Shown here one piece after another: positions 43,888-57,060 of a stretch of 64,000 nucleotides of DNA. Positions within the stretch are counted from its first letter, which is position 1, and every line of letters begins with the position of its first letter. A program made the position numbers and the translations under genes. The DNA comes from Stenogyne calaminthoides. Taxonomy: Eukaryota > Streptophyta > Magnoliopsida > Lamiales > Lamiaceae. The stretch lies in the NCBI GenBank assembly GCA_037126765.1, contig JBBCBC010000007.1, forward strand, positions 27,785,667 to 27,849,666. The letters are read 5' to 3'. The notes beneath the pieces were generated by a model that was given only the letters and a program-made list of their open reading frames with translations, ran no database searches and was not told where the DNA came from.

Positions 43888-45743
43888 TGTTGGGATAATA
43901 CTGAAAACTATGCTTTTTACTTTCTATAATCGAAACTGAATTTTCAGACTTATTTACTGAAATAAATTGTTTATCATCGATGCTTTAAATATGATTGAAT
44001 GTTATATATATTTCTTTGCATAACTGTTCAATAATTAAATGCGTGTTACATCAGTAGTTAATTTAGTGATAGCGAGATCACGAAAGATTAAATTAACAGG
44101 TCCTTTGTAACTAAAAAAGTCGCCATTCACGACCTAGATGGAAATGAACAACCATCGCGAAAGGTTAAGGTGTAAGGCTCAGATTGGTTTGTCTTGACCA
44201 AGAGATTACACTAGTGCATGACTGATCTTGTTGAATAGGACCTCTGAGGAGGATAAATTCTTGAAATCGAACAAGGAAGAATTAGACCTCGGTGGTTCGT
44301 TGTTTCTTAACCTTCGTCCCTTAAATAGGATCACGTGGGATTGGTAACTATTGCTTTGACTTATCATGGGTAGCGAATCAGAGAGAGATTCAATACTTTT
44401 TATCTTGGGCAATATTATTGGTCACATGTGATTGCTAAGATTTAATCTGAAGAATCGTGTGCAAGTACACGCTTGCTTGATTTGCCCCCCTTGGGAGGTT
44501 CATAAAGCTTTATCATACCAAATCTTGCAAGTGAAATTTGTTTCCGGTATGGATAATAATGTTGAACCGTTCCTCGACCAAGGACAAAATATATTAATTA
44601 ACGGAAAGCTATTTCAGTGGCTTGAATTAATTAATGGGCTAGATAATCTTAAACACGGGAAATAATGATCGGGAGCCATATTGACTGTAATATGGGTTAA
44701 GATGGATAGTGCAATATTAATTATGTAGTGGGATTAATTAATATTTATGGGCTTGAATTATATTGTGGCTCAATATTAGATATTCAAGATCCATTAGAAG
44801 GTCCAATCATAATTCTCCTAAAGGCCCCCTGAGTAGCCCAACATATAGTCCAATAACTGAAAAGGTGATTAAAATAAAATAAATATTGTTGCTTAATATT
44901 TCTCTAATTAATTCGAAAATTATGGATAAAAGAGGGAGAAAGATTTTTTTTGAATTTTGTTATGGAATGAAGATATGTATTCTTGGAATACAAGATTGTC
45001 TCATTAAATTCAAGAAATCTCCCACTTGGTTATACATAGTGAAATTTCGAAATTTTGGAAATGTAGTGGGCAAGAAAAATTTTCTTGATTTTCTTGAAAA
45101 GATATTATGGAAGATATGTATTTCTTGAAATACAAGAATATCTCATAAATTCAAGAAGATCCAAATCTTGGATTCTTGCACACTAATATTTTCGAAAATT
45201 CCATAAAATAGAGGAGGTGGATTTTTTGTGGAATATTTTAATTATGGGAAAAAGAATATATGGGATATATTCAAGATTTTTTGGTGACCAAGAAAAGTCT
45301 TTTCCCACATTGAAAAAACACACAAATTTCGTTCACCCTCCCTCCTATATATAGGGGATGATTAGTTCATTCCCAAGTACAATTCCTTGTGCTGGAAATA
45401 TTAGCAAATCCACATAAGTGGTGCAACAAAGTTTATTTTTTTCTTTTGTTAATTGTTCGCGAGTATCCTTCCACCGGATTGTCGAGCAAGGGCTAAGGGA
45501 ATACTTGGGAAGTCCTTTTGGTTAGTCCGTCCGACCAAAGCCACTGCCATCCCGAGAGGTACGTTCACGTAAACCCGTAGATTTCGCATGCGTAGGTTTT
45601 ACGTGGCTTTTTATATGCATGATATGTTGTTGCAATTATTATTTGAATTAATATAGGATTAATTCATGCTAGTAATAATTAATGAATTAAATTTTTATTT
45701 AAATATTCACCCCGAATAGATCTGTGCAACTCATTCCCCAACA
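43888..45743 (+). repeat. element C 3' LTR
   Basis: 1,856 bp, partner of 37074-38911, followed by the target duplication TTAGG at 45744-45748. TATA-like CTATATATAG near 45345. Confidence 0.93.
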
Positions 45744-46343
45744 TTAGGATGTGTCCTTATGCAGGACGAAAAGGTCATTGCGTACGCATCCCGACAACTA
45801 AAGAGGCACGAATAAAATTATTCTACGCATGACTTGGAGTTAGCAGTTGTAGTTCATGCACTGAAGATATGGAGACACTACTTGTATGGTGGTAAGTGTG
45901 AAATAGACACAGATCACAAAAGCCTGAAATACTTCTTTACGCAAAAGGAATTGAACATGCGACAGAGAAGGTGGCTCGAACTAGTGAAAGATTATGATTT
46001 CACTATCCATTACAACCTGGGAAAGCAAATGTCGTGGCTGACGCACTGAGCAGGAAAGGGAATGCAACGCTCAGCGCCATGCCCACTGAACAAGAACCAC
46101 TACTTAGAGAATTTTCCAAAATGAATTTGGAATTCCCAAACCACTACTGTACGAAATGCGGAAATGTTTGCACTCACAGTGCAACCGACGATGAGAGAAA
46201 GAATCAAGGAAGCACAAAAGAGTGATAAATTCCTTGAGAAAATGAAGGATCGAACAGAGAAAGGAACCACTCAAGGTTTTCTTGTGAGTCTTGATGGAAC
46301 CCTGATGTTCGGAAATAGAATTTTTGTGCCAAGAAAATAACAA
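45744..46343 (+). pseudogene. rnh: gypsy element F RNase H
   Basis: Continues the left piece at 37073 after element C: CVLMQDEKVIAYASRQLK, HDLELAVVVHALKIWRHYLYG, EIDTDHKSLKYFFTQ, RRWLELVKDYDFTIHY, then ADALSRKGN after a frame change near 46034. Typical Ty3/gypsy RNase H with the tether to the integrase. Stops at about 45814 and 46048. Confidence 0.9.
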
Positions 46344-47625
46344 TTGATGAATGAGATATTGAAAGAGGCCCACAATACGTCGTGCACTGTACATCCTGGA
46401 GAAACAAAGATGTACCGGGAACTACGAGAAAACTTTTGGTGGAGAGGAATGAAAAGGTCAATAGCTCATTTCGTAAGGAAATGTTTAACTTGCCAACAAG
46501 TTAAGGCAGACCACCAACGACCATCGGGATTACTGAACCCGCTGGAAATACCAGAATGGAAATGGGAAAACATCGCTATGGATTTTGTCAGTGGTTTTCC
46601 CAAGACGATTAGAAATCACGATGCTATCTGGGTTGTAGTGGATAGGCTCACTAAGTCAGCTCATTTCATTCCTATCCGTATGACTTATTCAATGGATAAG
46701 CTTGCATAATTACACGTAGCGGAAGTGGTTAGACTACATGGTGTACCAGTTTCAATCGTGTCAGATAGAGACCCCCGGTTCACCTCAAACTTCTGGAGAA
46801 GTTTACAGCAAGCTTTGGGAACTAGACTAAACTTCAGTACAGCATACCATCCTCAGATAGATGGACAATCAGAAAGGACCATACAAACTTTGGAGGATAT
46901 ATTGAGGGCTTGCGCCCTGGATTTTGAAGGAAGATGGGAAACTAATCTTCCTCTGGTAGAGTTTGCTTACAACAACAGTTATCAGGCTACAATACAAATG
47001 GCACCGTTTGAAGCACTTTATGGGAAAAAGTGCAAGTCGCCTATCTGTTGGGACGAAGTTGGAGTCCGAAAAATCTTAGGACCCGAACTTGTGGAGAAAT
47101 CAGTGGAAACCATTTCACGAATCAGGGAAAGAATCAAGACAGCTCAAGATCGTCAGAAGTCATATGCTGACACATGGAGAAAGGATCTGCACTTTGAAGT
47201 CGGTGATAAAGTATTCCTAAGAGTTGCACCAATGAAAGGACTGGTTCGTTTTGGAAAGAGAGGTAAGCTAAAACCCAGCTTCATAGGACCTTTCGACATT
47301 TTGGACAAGGACAGAGACGTAGCCTACCGAATAGCCCTGCCGCCAGAATTATCTCAAGTACACAATGTGTTCCATGTGTCTACACTTAGGAATTACTTGA
47401 GTGACCCAGATCATATTGTCGATTTCAAGGATCTAAGCCTAAGTAGCAACCTCACATACGAAGAAGTACCTGTGACTATTTTGGGAAGAAAATCCACATC
47501 CTAAGGAATCGGGAAGTCCCTTTAGTATTAGTATAGTGGAGCAGACACGGAAAGGAAGGAGCCACTTGGGAAAGAGAAAATGAGATCGTAGCTAAGTACC
47601 TGCAATGCCTTCAGGATAAGTAAGT
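46344..47625 (+). pseudogene. int: gypsy element F integrase with chromodomain-like end
   Basis: Integrase zinc-binding region HNTSCTVHPGETKMYRELR...KCLTCQQVK (46370-46506), core with MDFVSGFPK, VSDRDPRFTSNFW and the Glu in QIDGQSERTIQTLED. It is followed by a GPF-containing module (SFIGPFDILDKDRDVAYRIALP, VHNVFHVSTL). A stop at 46707-46709 splits the core. The final 120 bases, after a frame change at about 47490, encode a CR-type chromodomain-like tail (SRHGKEGATWERENEIVAKY). This is a Tekay/Del-type chromovirus, in which the chromodomain is thought to direct integration to heterochromatin. Confidence 0.88.
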
Positions 47626-47663
47626 AAATTTCGAGGACGAAATTTCTTTTAAGGGGTGTAGGA
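47626..47663 (+). other. gypsy element F 3' untranslated end and polypurine tract
   Basis: TTCGAGGACGAAATTTC followed by TTTTAAGGGGTGTAGGA directly before TGTAACAACCC, the classical 3' boundary of plant Del/Tekay elements. Confidence 0.85.
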
Positions 47664-50606
47664 TGTAACAACCCAAACCAATTTAGGATTTATTGTTTTA
47701 CTTTTAAATTTTCAAAATGAAATACTTGTCTTAAATATGTGTATGCGAGTTACATAATTTTTTCAGGTGACAGACGAGCGTTACGAACCGAAAACTTTAC
47801 TAGCACATTCTGAGTTTTTATCCGTAAATCGGGTCCGTCTAATAATGTTAAAATATAAAGAATTTAAAAGGATGAAGAAGAAATTTTTTTGAAACCAAGA
47901 AAAATCGTGCGATTTTAATCGTTTAGTTTAGTTAATTTTCGGAGTCGAAAACCGAACCGAAAAATACAGAAAATACACCGACGTAACCCAAAATCGCATC
48001 TAGAATCAAGGCTACCATAATTGGCAGCCCACAATCTCCAGAAAATCCCCCAAAACGTCCAAAACCTGCCCAAAAATCAGCAACCATCAAGTGGGTGTCT
48101 TTTACACTTAATTGAAACACTATTTTGGCCATACCTTCTATTAGACATATATGTGAAATGGCATGCTAAGAACCTCCCCTAAGCTTGTTTAATCTGTGAA
48201 AATCATGTATGAAGTTTGTATTGGTGATATCTTGTGCATTTGAGCATGTTTAACCATATATGTGAAAGTTCAAAAATGTGTATGAAACTTCGGAAATGCT
48301 ACTACCTCATTTTTGGAAAACCTATTTCGATACTTTAATGATGTTTTAAATAGTGAAAACATTCTTAGATGTACTATTTGAAGTGTAGAACAAACTATAA
48401 AAATTTGGTGATAATCCAATCTCTGTGTAAGGAGAATAAATTCGTAGATATTTATATGTCTGAAACTACGTGAAACTGGGAGCAGTGAATCATTTAAATT
48501 ATTTTCTATATCTTCAATGGTTATAAAATTCTAGAAATATTTGGGGATGTTTCTGTTCATTTATTTAACAACCTTTACAAAAATAATAATGTTTTGATTA
48601 GTGGATATTGAGATATGCCTATTTGATTATGATGTGGTTAATGTCCGATGAAGTTTGATTCCGTGTTTTAAACAATTTATATGGCCCTTTTATTCTTATG
48701 TTTAAATCTTGAGAAATTTTTTTGATTTTCTCCACTGCGTTTAAAATGGTTAATAAAAGTTTGGTGATTTTATCCTAATATCTTAATAAGTTATGAATTT
48801 CTATGTGAAATATGCACTGTGTGTCAAACCATGTTACAAACCCATTTTTAATCAATATTTTGTAACGATCCGTAGCTCAAATGATTTAGGTTTTTAAATA
48901 AAAGTTGTTTATTATTAAATTTTATATAACATATTTTAAATTGATGATTTTTAGATGTTTTTACAAAAAGTTATGATTTTTGGATTAAAGAGTGCACTGA
49001 TTTTGAAGAATCCGTGATATATTATCTTTATCTACCAATGTACATTATCTCCGTAACTCAAATGAATGGTAACCCTTAATAAACTTTGTTCTATGTTAAA
49101 ATATATATGACATACTGTAATTTCATAATTTTTCTGTAAGTCTAAGTGCGTTTTTATAATTATGCATGAATGTGTCTTTTTATCGAATGGATAGTGCTAG
49201 AAGTAATGAATGATTAAACTCTTAGAAACAAGCATGCTTTAGATTGATTTAATGATTTAGGTTTTGTCTTGTGATTATGTGACTAAGTGTTTTAATTGTA
49301 TCCTTGAGTATAGTACAGACCCGAAAGACCCAAAACCCCGTTTGTGGACCCATAGTACACTAGGATAACTTGTCGACTAAAGAAATGAGTTTTGACACCC
49401 CCGTTGAACTCAAATTAAACTTCGTAAGGCTGTTTTAACAAATCAAGTACCCTCCTTTTATCGAAAATCCCTAAGTATGATATGAAACTGATTAATGAAC
49501 TAAAAGAATGAACTAAACTAAATGAACGGACTGTGCTAGGTAAAGTGCGGCTCGATTTGGAGGCTTAGTGGTCACCTTGAAGTTCTAAACTATCAAGAAG
49601 TTAAGCTTTATCTCAAAAGTTTCCAGGTGGGTGACACTATCTGTATAGCTAGTTAATGTTATATGGAATGTTGTCAGTTTTCTGAAACAAACGTAATAAG
49701 TGTTAACGAAAGATACAAATGATCTCATGAATACATTTTTGAATATGCAAAGGCACGAATATGAACATGTGATTTATTTTCATGAATGTGAGTTATGCAC
49801 GTAATTGTGTTTTATGAATGAGGGGATATAAGGAAGCAAATGAGGGGATATAAGGGAGCAAACAAGGGGATATAAGGAGGAAGCAAATGAAGGGGATACA
49901 AGGAAGCTAAATGGGGGTCGGACGTGGTATATGCTACCAGTGCCACCCTACTTGTTTGAATGTGTTGGGGATCGGACGTGATAGGAGGTAATCCATCCCA
50001 TCCCGTATATGTGAAATGAGTTGTTTTTATGTTTTGATTTTATATGAAAGGTCTTATACTAAAACTGGTACTTATGAATAAGAACGAAATCAAATGAAGA
50101 GAAAAAGAGTAAAAGCCTTATTATTCACATCTTCTGACAATCTGTATAGCAGCGTACAGGTTGCCCACTGAGATTTTTATCTCACGCCCCCTTATTAAAC
50201 ATTTTCAGGATATGATGCGGAGGCCCGGGAGCTGCAGTAGACAATCCGCTTTCCACTCCCGCCTTATATAAATAAAAAAGAGAATTGCTTTCTAATTAAG
50301 ACGATATGTTAATTTGCATTTCCTGTTGAAACTGTATTACTATGACACCTCGAGAGTCGTGCCCAAGACTTATCGGGAGGTTTTTGTCAGAAATGGGATA
50401 ACGATATTTTGTTAAGTAACAAACATGATTATCTTTCTATAATGAACAATATGTAAGATCTTCTGCTGCAACTTATTATATTTAAGTTCGTTGTCTTTAT
50501 TTTTAAAAGAAATTTTCTGGCTCGGTTTTATGGTTCACTAAGTGATGACTCGGGTTTAGGACGTCGAGACCTCGGAGGTCAACTTTCTAAATACCGGGGC
50601 ATTACA
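47664..50606 (+). repeat. gypsy element F 3' LTR
   Basis: 2,943 bp, TGTAACAACCC...GGGGCATTACA, non-coding and AT-rich in the first half. It contains a 22-bp tandem repeat (49821-49912) and TCGGACGTG boxes (49918 and 49976). It ends directly against element E at 50607. There is no 5' partner in the window. Confidence 0.88.
49821..49912. repeat. 22-26-bp tandem repeat in gypsy LTR
   Basis: Four units starting AGGGGATA at 49821, 49843, 49865 and 49891; the last step is 26 bp because of a small insertion. Confidence 0.85.
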
Positions 50607-52365
50607 GCATTGCGCATACATAAGACTTCTGACAACCGAAGCATAGGGAATGTCTTTCATGTCATATATCTCCTCTTGTGTCTTAGGGCACACTTCTTTG
50701 GATAGATGGATTACATGCCTGAAGGGTACAAAACCTTTCTTGGAATCTTGCATGCTGAATCGCTTCAAGACAGTATCTATGTATGAAGCTTGCGATAAGC
50801 CTATCATCATTTTCTTCCGATCTCGAGTGATCTTGATCCCAAGGATGTGTTCGGCTTCCCTTAAGTCCTTCATATCAAACTGTTTTGATAGGCATGCCCT
50901 TACGTCTGACAACACCTTTACATCGTCTCCGATGAGCAGAATGTCGTCCACGTATAGTACTAAGAATACCAAGGCAGTTCTGACACGCTTTCTATATACA
51001 CAACTCTCGAATTCATTTTGATCAAACCCGTAAGACTTTATAACTTGATCAAAAATTGGTTCCAAGCACGGGATGCTTGCTTCAGTCCGTAGATGGACTT
51101 CTTGAGCTTGCAAACTATTTTCTTGCCCTTTTTCAATAAAGCCTTCGGGTTATTGCATATAGATTTCTTCTTCAAGACTTCCATTGAGGAAAGCTGTCTT
51201 GACATCCATTTACCAGATATCAAAATCGAGATATGCAGCTATCGACAAGAGAATACGGATGGACTTTAGCATGGCTACAGGCGAAAAGGTTTCCTCATAA
51301 TCGATCCCTTCTTTCTGAGTGTACCCTTTTGCCACAAGTCTAGCCTTGAAGGTCTCTACCATCCCGTTCGATCCTCTTTTCCTCTTGTATACCCACTTGC
51401 ATTCAATGGGTTTTACCCCATTAAGTGGTTCGACTAGCTCCCACACCTTATTGTGATCCATAGAACCCATCTCACCTTCCATCGATGTTTGCCAAGAATC
51501 TGCATCCTTGTCTTGGATTGCCTCATTGTATGTCCAGGGGTCCGTTCATCTACATCGGGGACCAAGTCCGATGACTCTCCTATCCCCATGAATCTCTCGG
51601 GCTGTCTGACAACCCTCCCACTACGACGAGGTTCCGGTTGTGTAAGTGTGTCACTTGGTATGTCAACTTGTACAGTTGGCATTGAGGTAAGCCCTCTTAG
51701 CTCTTCTAAGGTAATCTCACTTCTGGCTTTCTATCGTTCATATAGTATTCTTCCAAAAATGTAAAGTGCGTAGTAGATTACCACCTTTTGATCTTCGGGA
51801 CCATAGAACATGCACCCTTTCGTTCCTTCGGGGTACCCTATAAACAACCTTAATTCTGATCGTGGGTCCAATTTACCGGCTTCCTTGTCCAACATGTATG
51901 TCGGACACCCCCAATCTTCATGTGCCTTAAACTGGGCCTGCACCCGGTTCACAACTCTTTAGGAGTTTTGGGAACCGATTTGGATGGCACCAGGTTTAGA
52001 ATGTAAGCCGCTGTTTCCAAGGTGTGACCCCAAAACGATTTAGGTAAATTCGCATAACTCATCATTGATCTGACCATTTCTAAAATAGTTCTATTTCTTC
52101 ATTCTGCAACCCCATTTTGTTGAGGGGTTCCTGGTGCAGTTAACTGAGATACAATCCCTTCGTCTGACAAGTAGTTCAAAAATTCATCGCTGAGGTATTT
52201 GCCTCCACGATCAAACCTTAAAGACTTGATACTCTTTTCCCTATGATTCTCTGCTTGAGCCTTAAGTTCTTTGAATTCATCAAAGGTCTCAGATTTATGC
52301 TTCATAAGGTAAATGTATCCATATCTTGAGTAATCATCGATAAAAGTAACGAAATACTCATAACC
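50607..52365 (-). pseudogene. int-rt: element E integrase and reverse transcriptase
   Basis: Minus strand. Read from 52365: integrase FVTFIDDYSRYGYIY, KHKSETFDEFKELKAQAEN, SLRFDRGGKYLSDEF, APGTPQQNGVAE (to 52099). Then the HTLETAAY region in pieces (51952-51731) and a linker with QPERFMGIGESSDLV. RT: HNKVWELVEPLNGVKPIECKWVYKRKRG, GYTQKEGIDYEETFSPVA (51482-51210), YGLKQASRAWN, YVDDILLIGDDVKV (YVDD at 50954-50943), and QDSKKGFVPF, ending at SLMYA against the gypsy LTR. Stops and frame changes throughout. Its integrase is cut at 52365 by element B1, and the RNase H half is at 36192-36808. Confidence 0.88.
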
Positions 52366-54076
52366 TGTTGGGAGATGAATTTAAATAAAAGATTTTGATT
52401 AGATCCCAAAACCCCTGAGTATGACATGTTCAGGATATCTTGGTAGTATAGGATCAGGATCAGGTTTCAATAGATATTGAGATCAGGACTATCTGCATTA
52501 TGTATAGTCAGCAGATATATATCAGGGAATTTTAAGATACTGAAGACTCAGGTAACACTGAAGACTCAGAGGGACTCTGAAGAATATCTATCTGAGGACA
52601 TACAAAACTGAGGAAGAAGCACATTTATAAATGAATGTTGCTCAAATATTAAAGTGCAGACAAAAAGAACTAGAACTAAGTGTTGTTTAAGGTTATCTCA
52701 TACAGAGATATTGACCTAAAAAGAGCCATTTTGTTTGTCTACATTCACTGAAGACAAGAACCAATCAGAGAAAGACAACATTGTACTTTACTGACACAGA
52801 AAGCGACAGGACACTGAACAAGTCAGTAGTACTATGTTCCAGACTGCAAAACTTGGTGATTGGCTACATTAGTTACCTATTACCCAAAACATGCAAGGGC
52901 AAGTTGAAACCCTAAAATAGCCGTTCATCAACAACTAGAAGAGGAAACCCTTGATGCTATCTCCTCCAACGGATAGTTTTCCAAGTGTGACCTTGGAGAA
53001 GTTGCCTATAAATACCAGTGACCTTCACCATTGAAAGGTTACGGGAAATCAAAGCAACTCCAGAGCTCATTCGTATTCTTGCAAATTGAAGCACTCGAAA
53101 AACCTAAGATTTCCCAAGTGTTTCACATTGAAGATAGCTCATTTCACTAAGCCTAGAATTGTTATATATCCAAAGCTTAGTAGAGATATCCTAGCCTTTG
53201 CATTTGTCCTTATTGTAAAGGATATCTCGCCCTAGTTGGAAACCAACCTAACCCAAACCCTTTTATTAGGTAGTTTGTGTGTGTGTGATTGTTGGTGAGA
53301 AAGAGTTGTAAAGAGTAAGTAAGTTGCAATTCAGTCATCCAGAAAGCTCTAGAGAAGAAGTGAGTAAGCTGTTTTATACAGCCAGAAAGCTTGTGTGTGT
53401 TGAGTTAGTAAGCTGCAGTGAGTCATCCAGAAAACTCAAGGTAAAAAAGTTAGTAAGCTGCTATGTTCAGCCTAAAAGCTTTAGGTGATAGTGTGTTAAG
53501 GAATTTCTCTGAAGACCAGAGAGAGTGGACGTAGGAGCTTTGTCTCTGAACCACTATAATTTGCTGTGTTGTTTTCTTTCTGTATTGCATTTTAGCTGCT
53601 GCATATTTTCACTGAAAGCATACTGATTTTCTTGATATTCAGTTGGAAACAATCCACTGAACTTGCATCAAACTTGATCACAGCCTTAACCACTATTTTA
53701 CTAAGGAAAGAAGTTTTAACAATATAAAACGAGTATAAACTTAGGGCCAACACATTCCGCACTCTTGATTAGCTAGAACAGATAGTTACCAAACAGAATT
53801 GACTCTACTGATTATTCAGTAAGATAATTATCTGATCCAAGCTTCTCAGGATCTCTGAAAAAACTCAGGATCAGTTGGGCTAATCTGAAGCTACTGAAAG
53901 TTGCTCAGGATCACTGTCTCAGTAGACTTTGACTCAGGGCAAATTGTGCTTCTCAGGGCAAAATTTCTCAGGACATCCTGACCCTTCTGATCTCAGTAAA
54001 GAAAAGTTTTAAAAATCACTGAACGAGTGTATTCCCCCCCATACACGTGTAAGACTCGTTTGCACCGGGACCAACA
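52366..54076 (+). repeat. element B1 5' LTR
   Basis: 1,711 bp, TGTTGGGAGATG...GGGACCAACA. Related to 21814-23615, 10483-12271 and 62824 onward. TATA box CTATAAATA at 53006-53014. The LTR minisatellite is short here (52549-52592, two to three units). Confidence 0.92.
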
Positions 54077-54078
54077 AG

Positions 54079-54090
54079 TGGTATCAGAGC
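54079..54090 (+). other. element B1 primer binding site
   Basis: TGGTATCAGAGC two bases after the 5' LTR, the canonical initiator tRNA-Met complement. Confidence 0.93.
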
Positions 54091-54201
54091 AGTGGTTCAT
54101 TGTTGACCACTTGCTTTAGTAGCCATTGTCTATTTGCTGAAAGACTTTGGTGGTCTAACTGAATAGATCTTATTGCTGATATCTTACAAGGCTCACTCAT
54201 C

Positions 54202-56620
54202 ATGCCTTCTAAGAAACTTCCTATGTTCTCTGTTGAGAGCTATGACTTTTGGAGATTGAGAATGCAGGCACACCTGTATTCTAAGCATGAAAGAATGTGG
54301 AGAGTGGTCTCTCAAGGACCATTTAAGTACACTATTGTGAATCCCAGAATCACTGATGCTGAGAAAGATGATCCCAGAGATGAGTTCCCTAAGCCTGATG
54401 ACCAACTTACTCCTGATGAGAGAAATTTAGTCACTCTAGACTATATTGTCAAAGATACTCTATATAGCACTATTGATGATGGTGTTATGGGGATGATCTC
54501 TCACTGTGAAACTGCCAAAGAAATATGGGACACACTTGCTATCATGTGTCAAGGCACAGATCATATCAAAGAGAATAAACTTTATGTTGACATTAGAAAG
54601 TTTGACAGCTTTGAAATGGAAGATGGTGAATCCATTGACAAACTAGAAGTCAGATTCACAAGTATTATGAATGATCTGAATGCTCTTGGGAAAAGATACC
54701 CACAAAGAGAAGTGGCACTGAAAATTCTTAGAGGATTATCTAAGAAATGGGATATACATGTTGTGGTGATTGAAAACATCAAAAATATTGATTCTATGCC
54801 ATTCCAACAAGTTTTCTCTGAACTGAAAGCTTAGGAATTCGTAATTGATAAGAAAACTAAGAAATCTGATAGCAAAGATGAATCTTCATCCAACAAGAAT
54901 GTGACTTTCAAAGCCAAAGAGAAATCTTGTAAAGCTAAGGAGTCTGATAACTCCCTTGCCAAAAATCAGGAGGAGCAAGAGGATAAGCTAGTACTGTTGC
55001 CAAGGAGGTTTGAAAGACTCAATAGCAGATATGGAAAGTACAAGAAGTACTATAAGAACAACAGGTACAGGAATAGGAATAACCCAGAAGCTGAGGACAA
55101 GTCTACTGAAAGAAGGAAGGACCACAAAACTGAAGGATTCTCATCCAGAAAGAAGGACTCCAAAACCAAGGAGGAAAGTGATCAGGATGATGATGCGAAC
55201 ATATGCTACAACTGTCAGAAGAAAGGTCACTTCCAGTATGATTGTCCTGAGCTGAGTGCCAAAGAAAGAAAGGAGAGACAAGCCAAGAGAGACAGAAAGA
55301 TCTCTAGCAAGAAGGTTATGATTGCTGAAGAAGAAGAAGAACAAACTGAAGAAGGATCTAACTCTTCAGATGAGATATTCTCATATAGTGACAGTGATGA
55401 TGTCTGCCTTGTTGCTATTGAGGAGGTAAAATCTTCTATCTCTGTTGTTGCTCCTACACAAACACCTGAGTTATCAAGTTCATCCATAACCAGTAACTTT
55501 GACCTGATGGATTCTTTTGAGAATCTTATGAAGTACTATTCTGTGTTACAAGAACTGCTCATAGACACTCAAGAGCAGAATAAGGAACTGACTGCTGAAA
55601 ATCTGAGGTGGAAAAACTCTAATACTACTGAGATCACTTCTCAATTAATGGGAACTACTGATGAACTTGATGTTCTGAAAGTACAACTCTCAGAAAAAGA
55701 GAAAGTGATAGATACCCTAAATGGAAAATTATAGAAATCCACTGAGGAAAATCAGCTTATCAGGACTGAATTCAATGACCTCTTTGAGAAGCATGAAACT
55801 CTAAAGAAAAGTGAGGATAGTGTGCGGAGAAATTTAGCTCTATTGAATTCTTCATCTAAAGTAATAGATGAAATTCAGAGTTATCAAAGACCTGCAACTA
55901 TAAAGGCTGGATTGGGATATAATCCAAGGGGAACCTCACAAGTTCTTCTGAATGCTGCTTCTTCTAGTAGCACTAAGATTGTCTTTGTTAAACTGGTGGC
56001 ATGTACTAATCATCTTACTGAAGAACAACCCCGTGTTTTAGACAAGGGTAAAGGACCTATGGTTATAGAAAAACTGAAAATTCAGGATAGAAAGCCCAAA
56101 CCTCAGGAAAAGGCTAGAAAACCTGAACACTCAGTAGGAAATCTTCAGGCCAGTACTTCGAAGCCTCAGGCTAAGAATACCAACCTGAAGAGATCTGCAC
56201 TGAACCATCAGAGGAATTTTCAGAAGAGAAACACTCAGCAGAGATATTCTCAGCTGAAAAGACCAAGTCCTCAGATTACTGAAAGACCACAATTTCAGTA
56301 CAGGCATCCTAAACCCCACTTTCATAAGGGTAAAGGTTTCCTGAACCCAAGTCAGTAGAGACATAGACCAGCTGCACCAAGGCCAATGCATTGGAACAAA
56401 AAGGCCTGAACCCAAGAAGAATTCTAAGGCTCATGTTCATGCTAAGGCTGGCACTCATACACAGGGTACTGCCAAGGCATCTAGGGTGGTGAATGTGTAT
56501 GTAGATGTTTATGGGAGACAAATCAGCCACTCTAAAGTAATTAGAGTTATCAGCCAGATTTGGGCTCCAAAAGGTACAGCTAACCTGGTAGGACCCTACA
56601 CCAAATGGGTACCTAAGACC
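54202..56620 (+). pseudogene. gag: element B1 gag (few lesions)
   Basis: Starts at ATG 54202, about 110 bases after the primer site. 54202-54834 holds the copia gag core (FWRLRMQAHLYSK, AKEIWDTLAIMCQG, ILRGLSKKWDIHVVVIEN). A single TAG at 54832-54834 interrupts, and the frame continues with a basic linker and one zinc knuckle CYNCQKKGHFQYDC (55204-55245), then an acidic region and a helical stretch. Stops at 55732-55734 and 56356-56358 and a frame change near 56360-56400 follow. The C-terminal Lys/Pro/Gln-rich linker ends near 56620 (GTANLVGPYTKWVPK in another frame). Size and layout match element D. Gag would form the cytoplasmic virus-like particle. Confidence 0.9.
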
Positions 56621-57060
56621 TGATTTGTTTTTCAGGTGAAGGAAAAGGGCACTGAGCTGAATGAAGACAACATAGCCCTGATGAGTGGAAATGAAGTAGC
56701 TCCTGTTGCATGGTATCTGGACAGTGGATGTTCAAGGCACATGACAGGATATAAACAAATACTCACTGACTATGTTGAGCAAAAAGGCCCTCAGATTACT
56801 TTTGGAGATAACTCCAAAGGACAGACTGAAGGATATGGAACTCTTGAAGTGGATTCTGTTCATATCCATGGTGTTTCTTATGTGTCTGGTTTAAAGCATA
56901 ATTTGCTTTCTATCAGTCAATTCTATGACAAAGGACTCAGTGTTGAGTTCTCAAAGAACTTATGTTATGTGAAAGACAATGTTTCACAACAAATATTACT
57001 GGCTGGTACTAGAAAAGGAAATGTGTATCTTGCTGATTGGAGACTAACTCCTAAAGATAC
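56621..57060 (+). pseudogene. pro: element B1 protease
   Basis: Part of an open frame of 265 codons (56636-57433). Active-site DSG at 56720-56728 in WYLDSGCSRHMTGYKQ, then ITFGDNSKGQ and GLKHNLLSISQF. This aspartic protease would cleave the Gag-Pol polyprotein. The domain itself is intact in sequence; the polyprotein is broken upstream and downstream. Confidence 0.9.

Larger units (their letters stand above)
37074..45743 (+). mobile_element. element C: complete but dead Ty1/copia element
   Basis: Two LTRs (37074-38911, 43888-45743) and a 5-bp target duplication TTAGG (37069-37073, 45744-45748). The internal order is gag, protease, integrase, RT, RNase H. Inserted in the RNase H region of gypsy element F. 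Its lineage is close to element E and to the 25898-29070 solo LTR; the long LTRs and TGGCATCAGAG-like PBS suggest an Angela/TAR-like type. Coding regions are riddled with stops. Confidence 0.93.
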
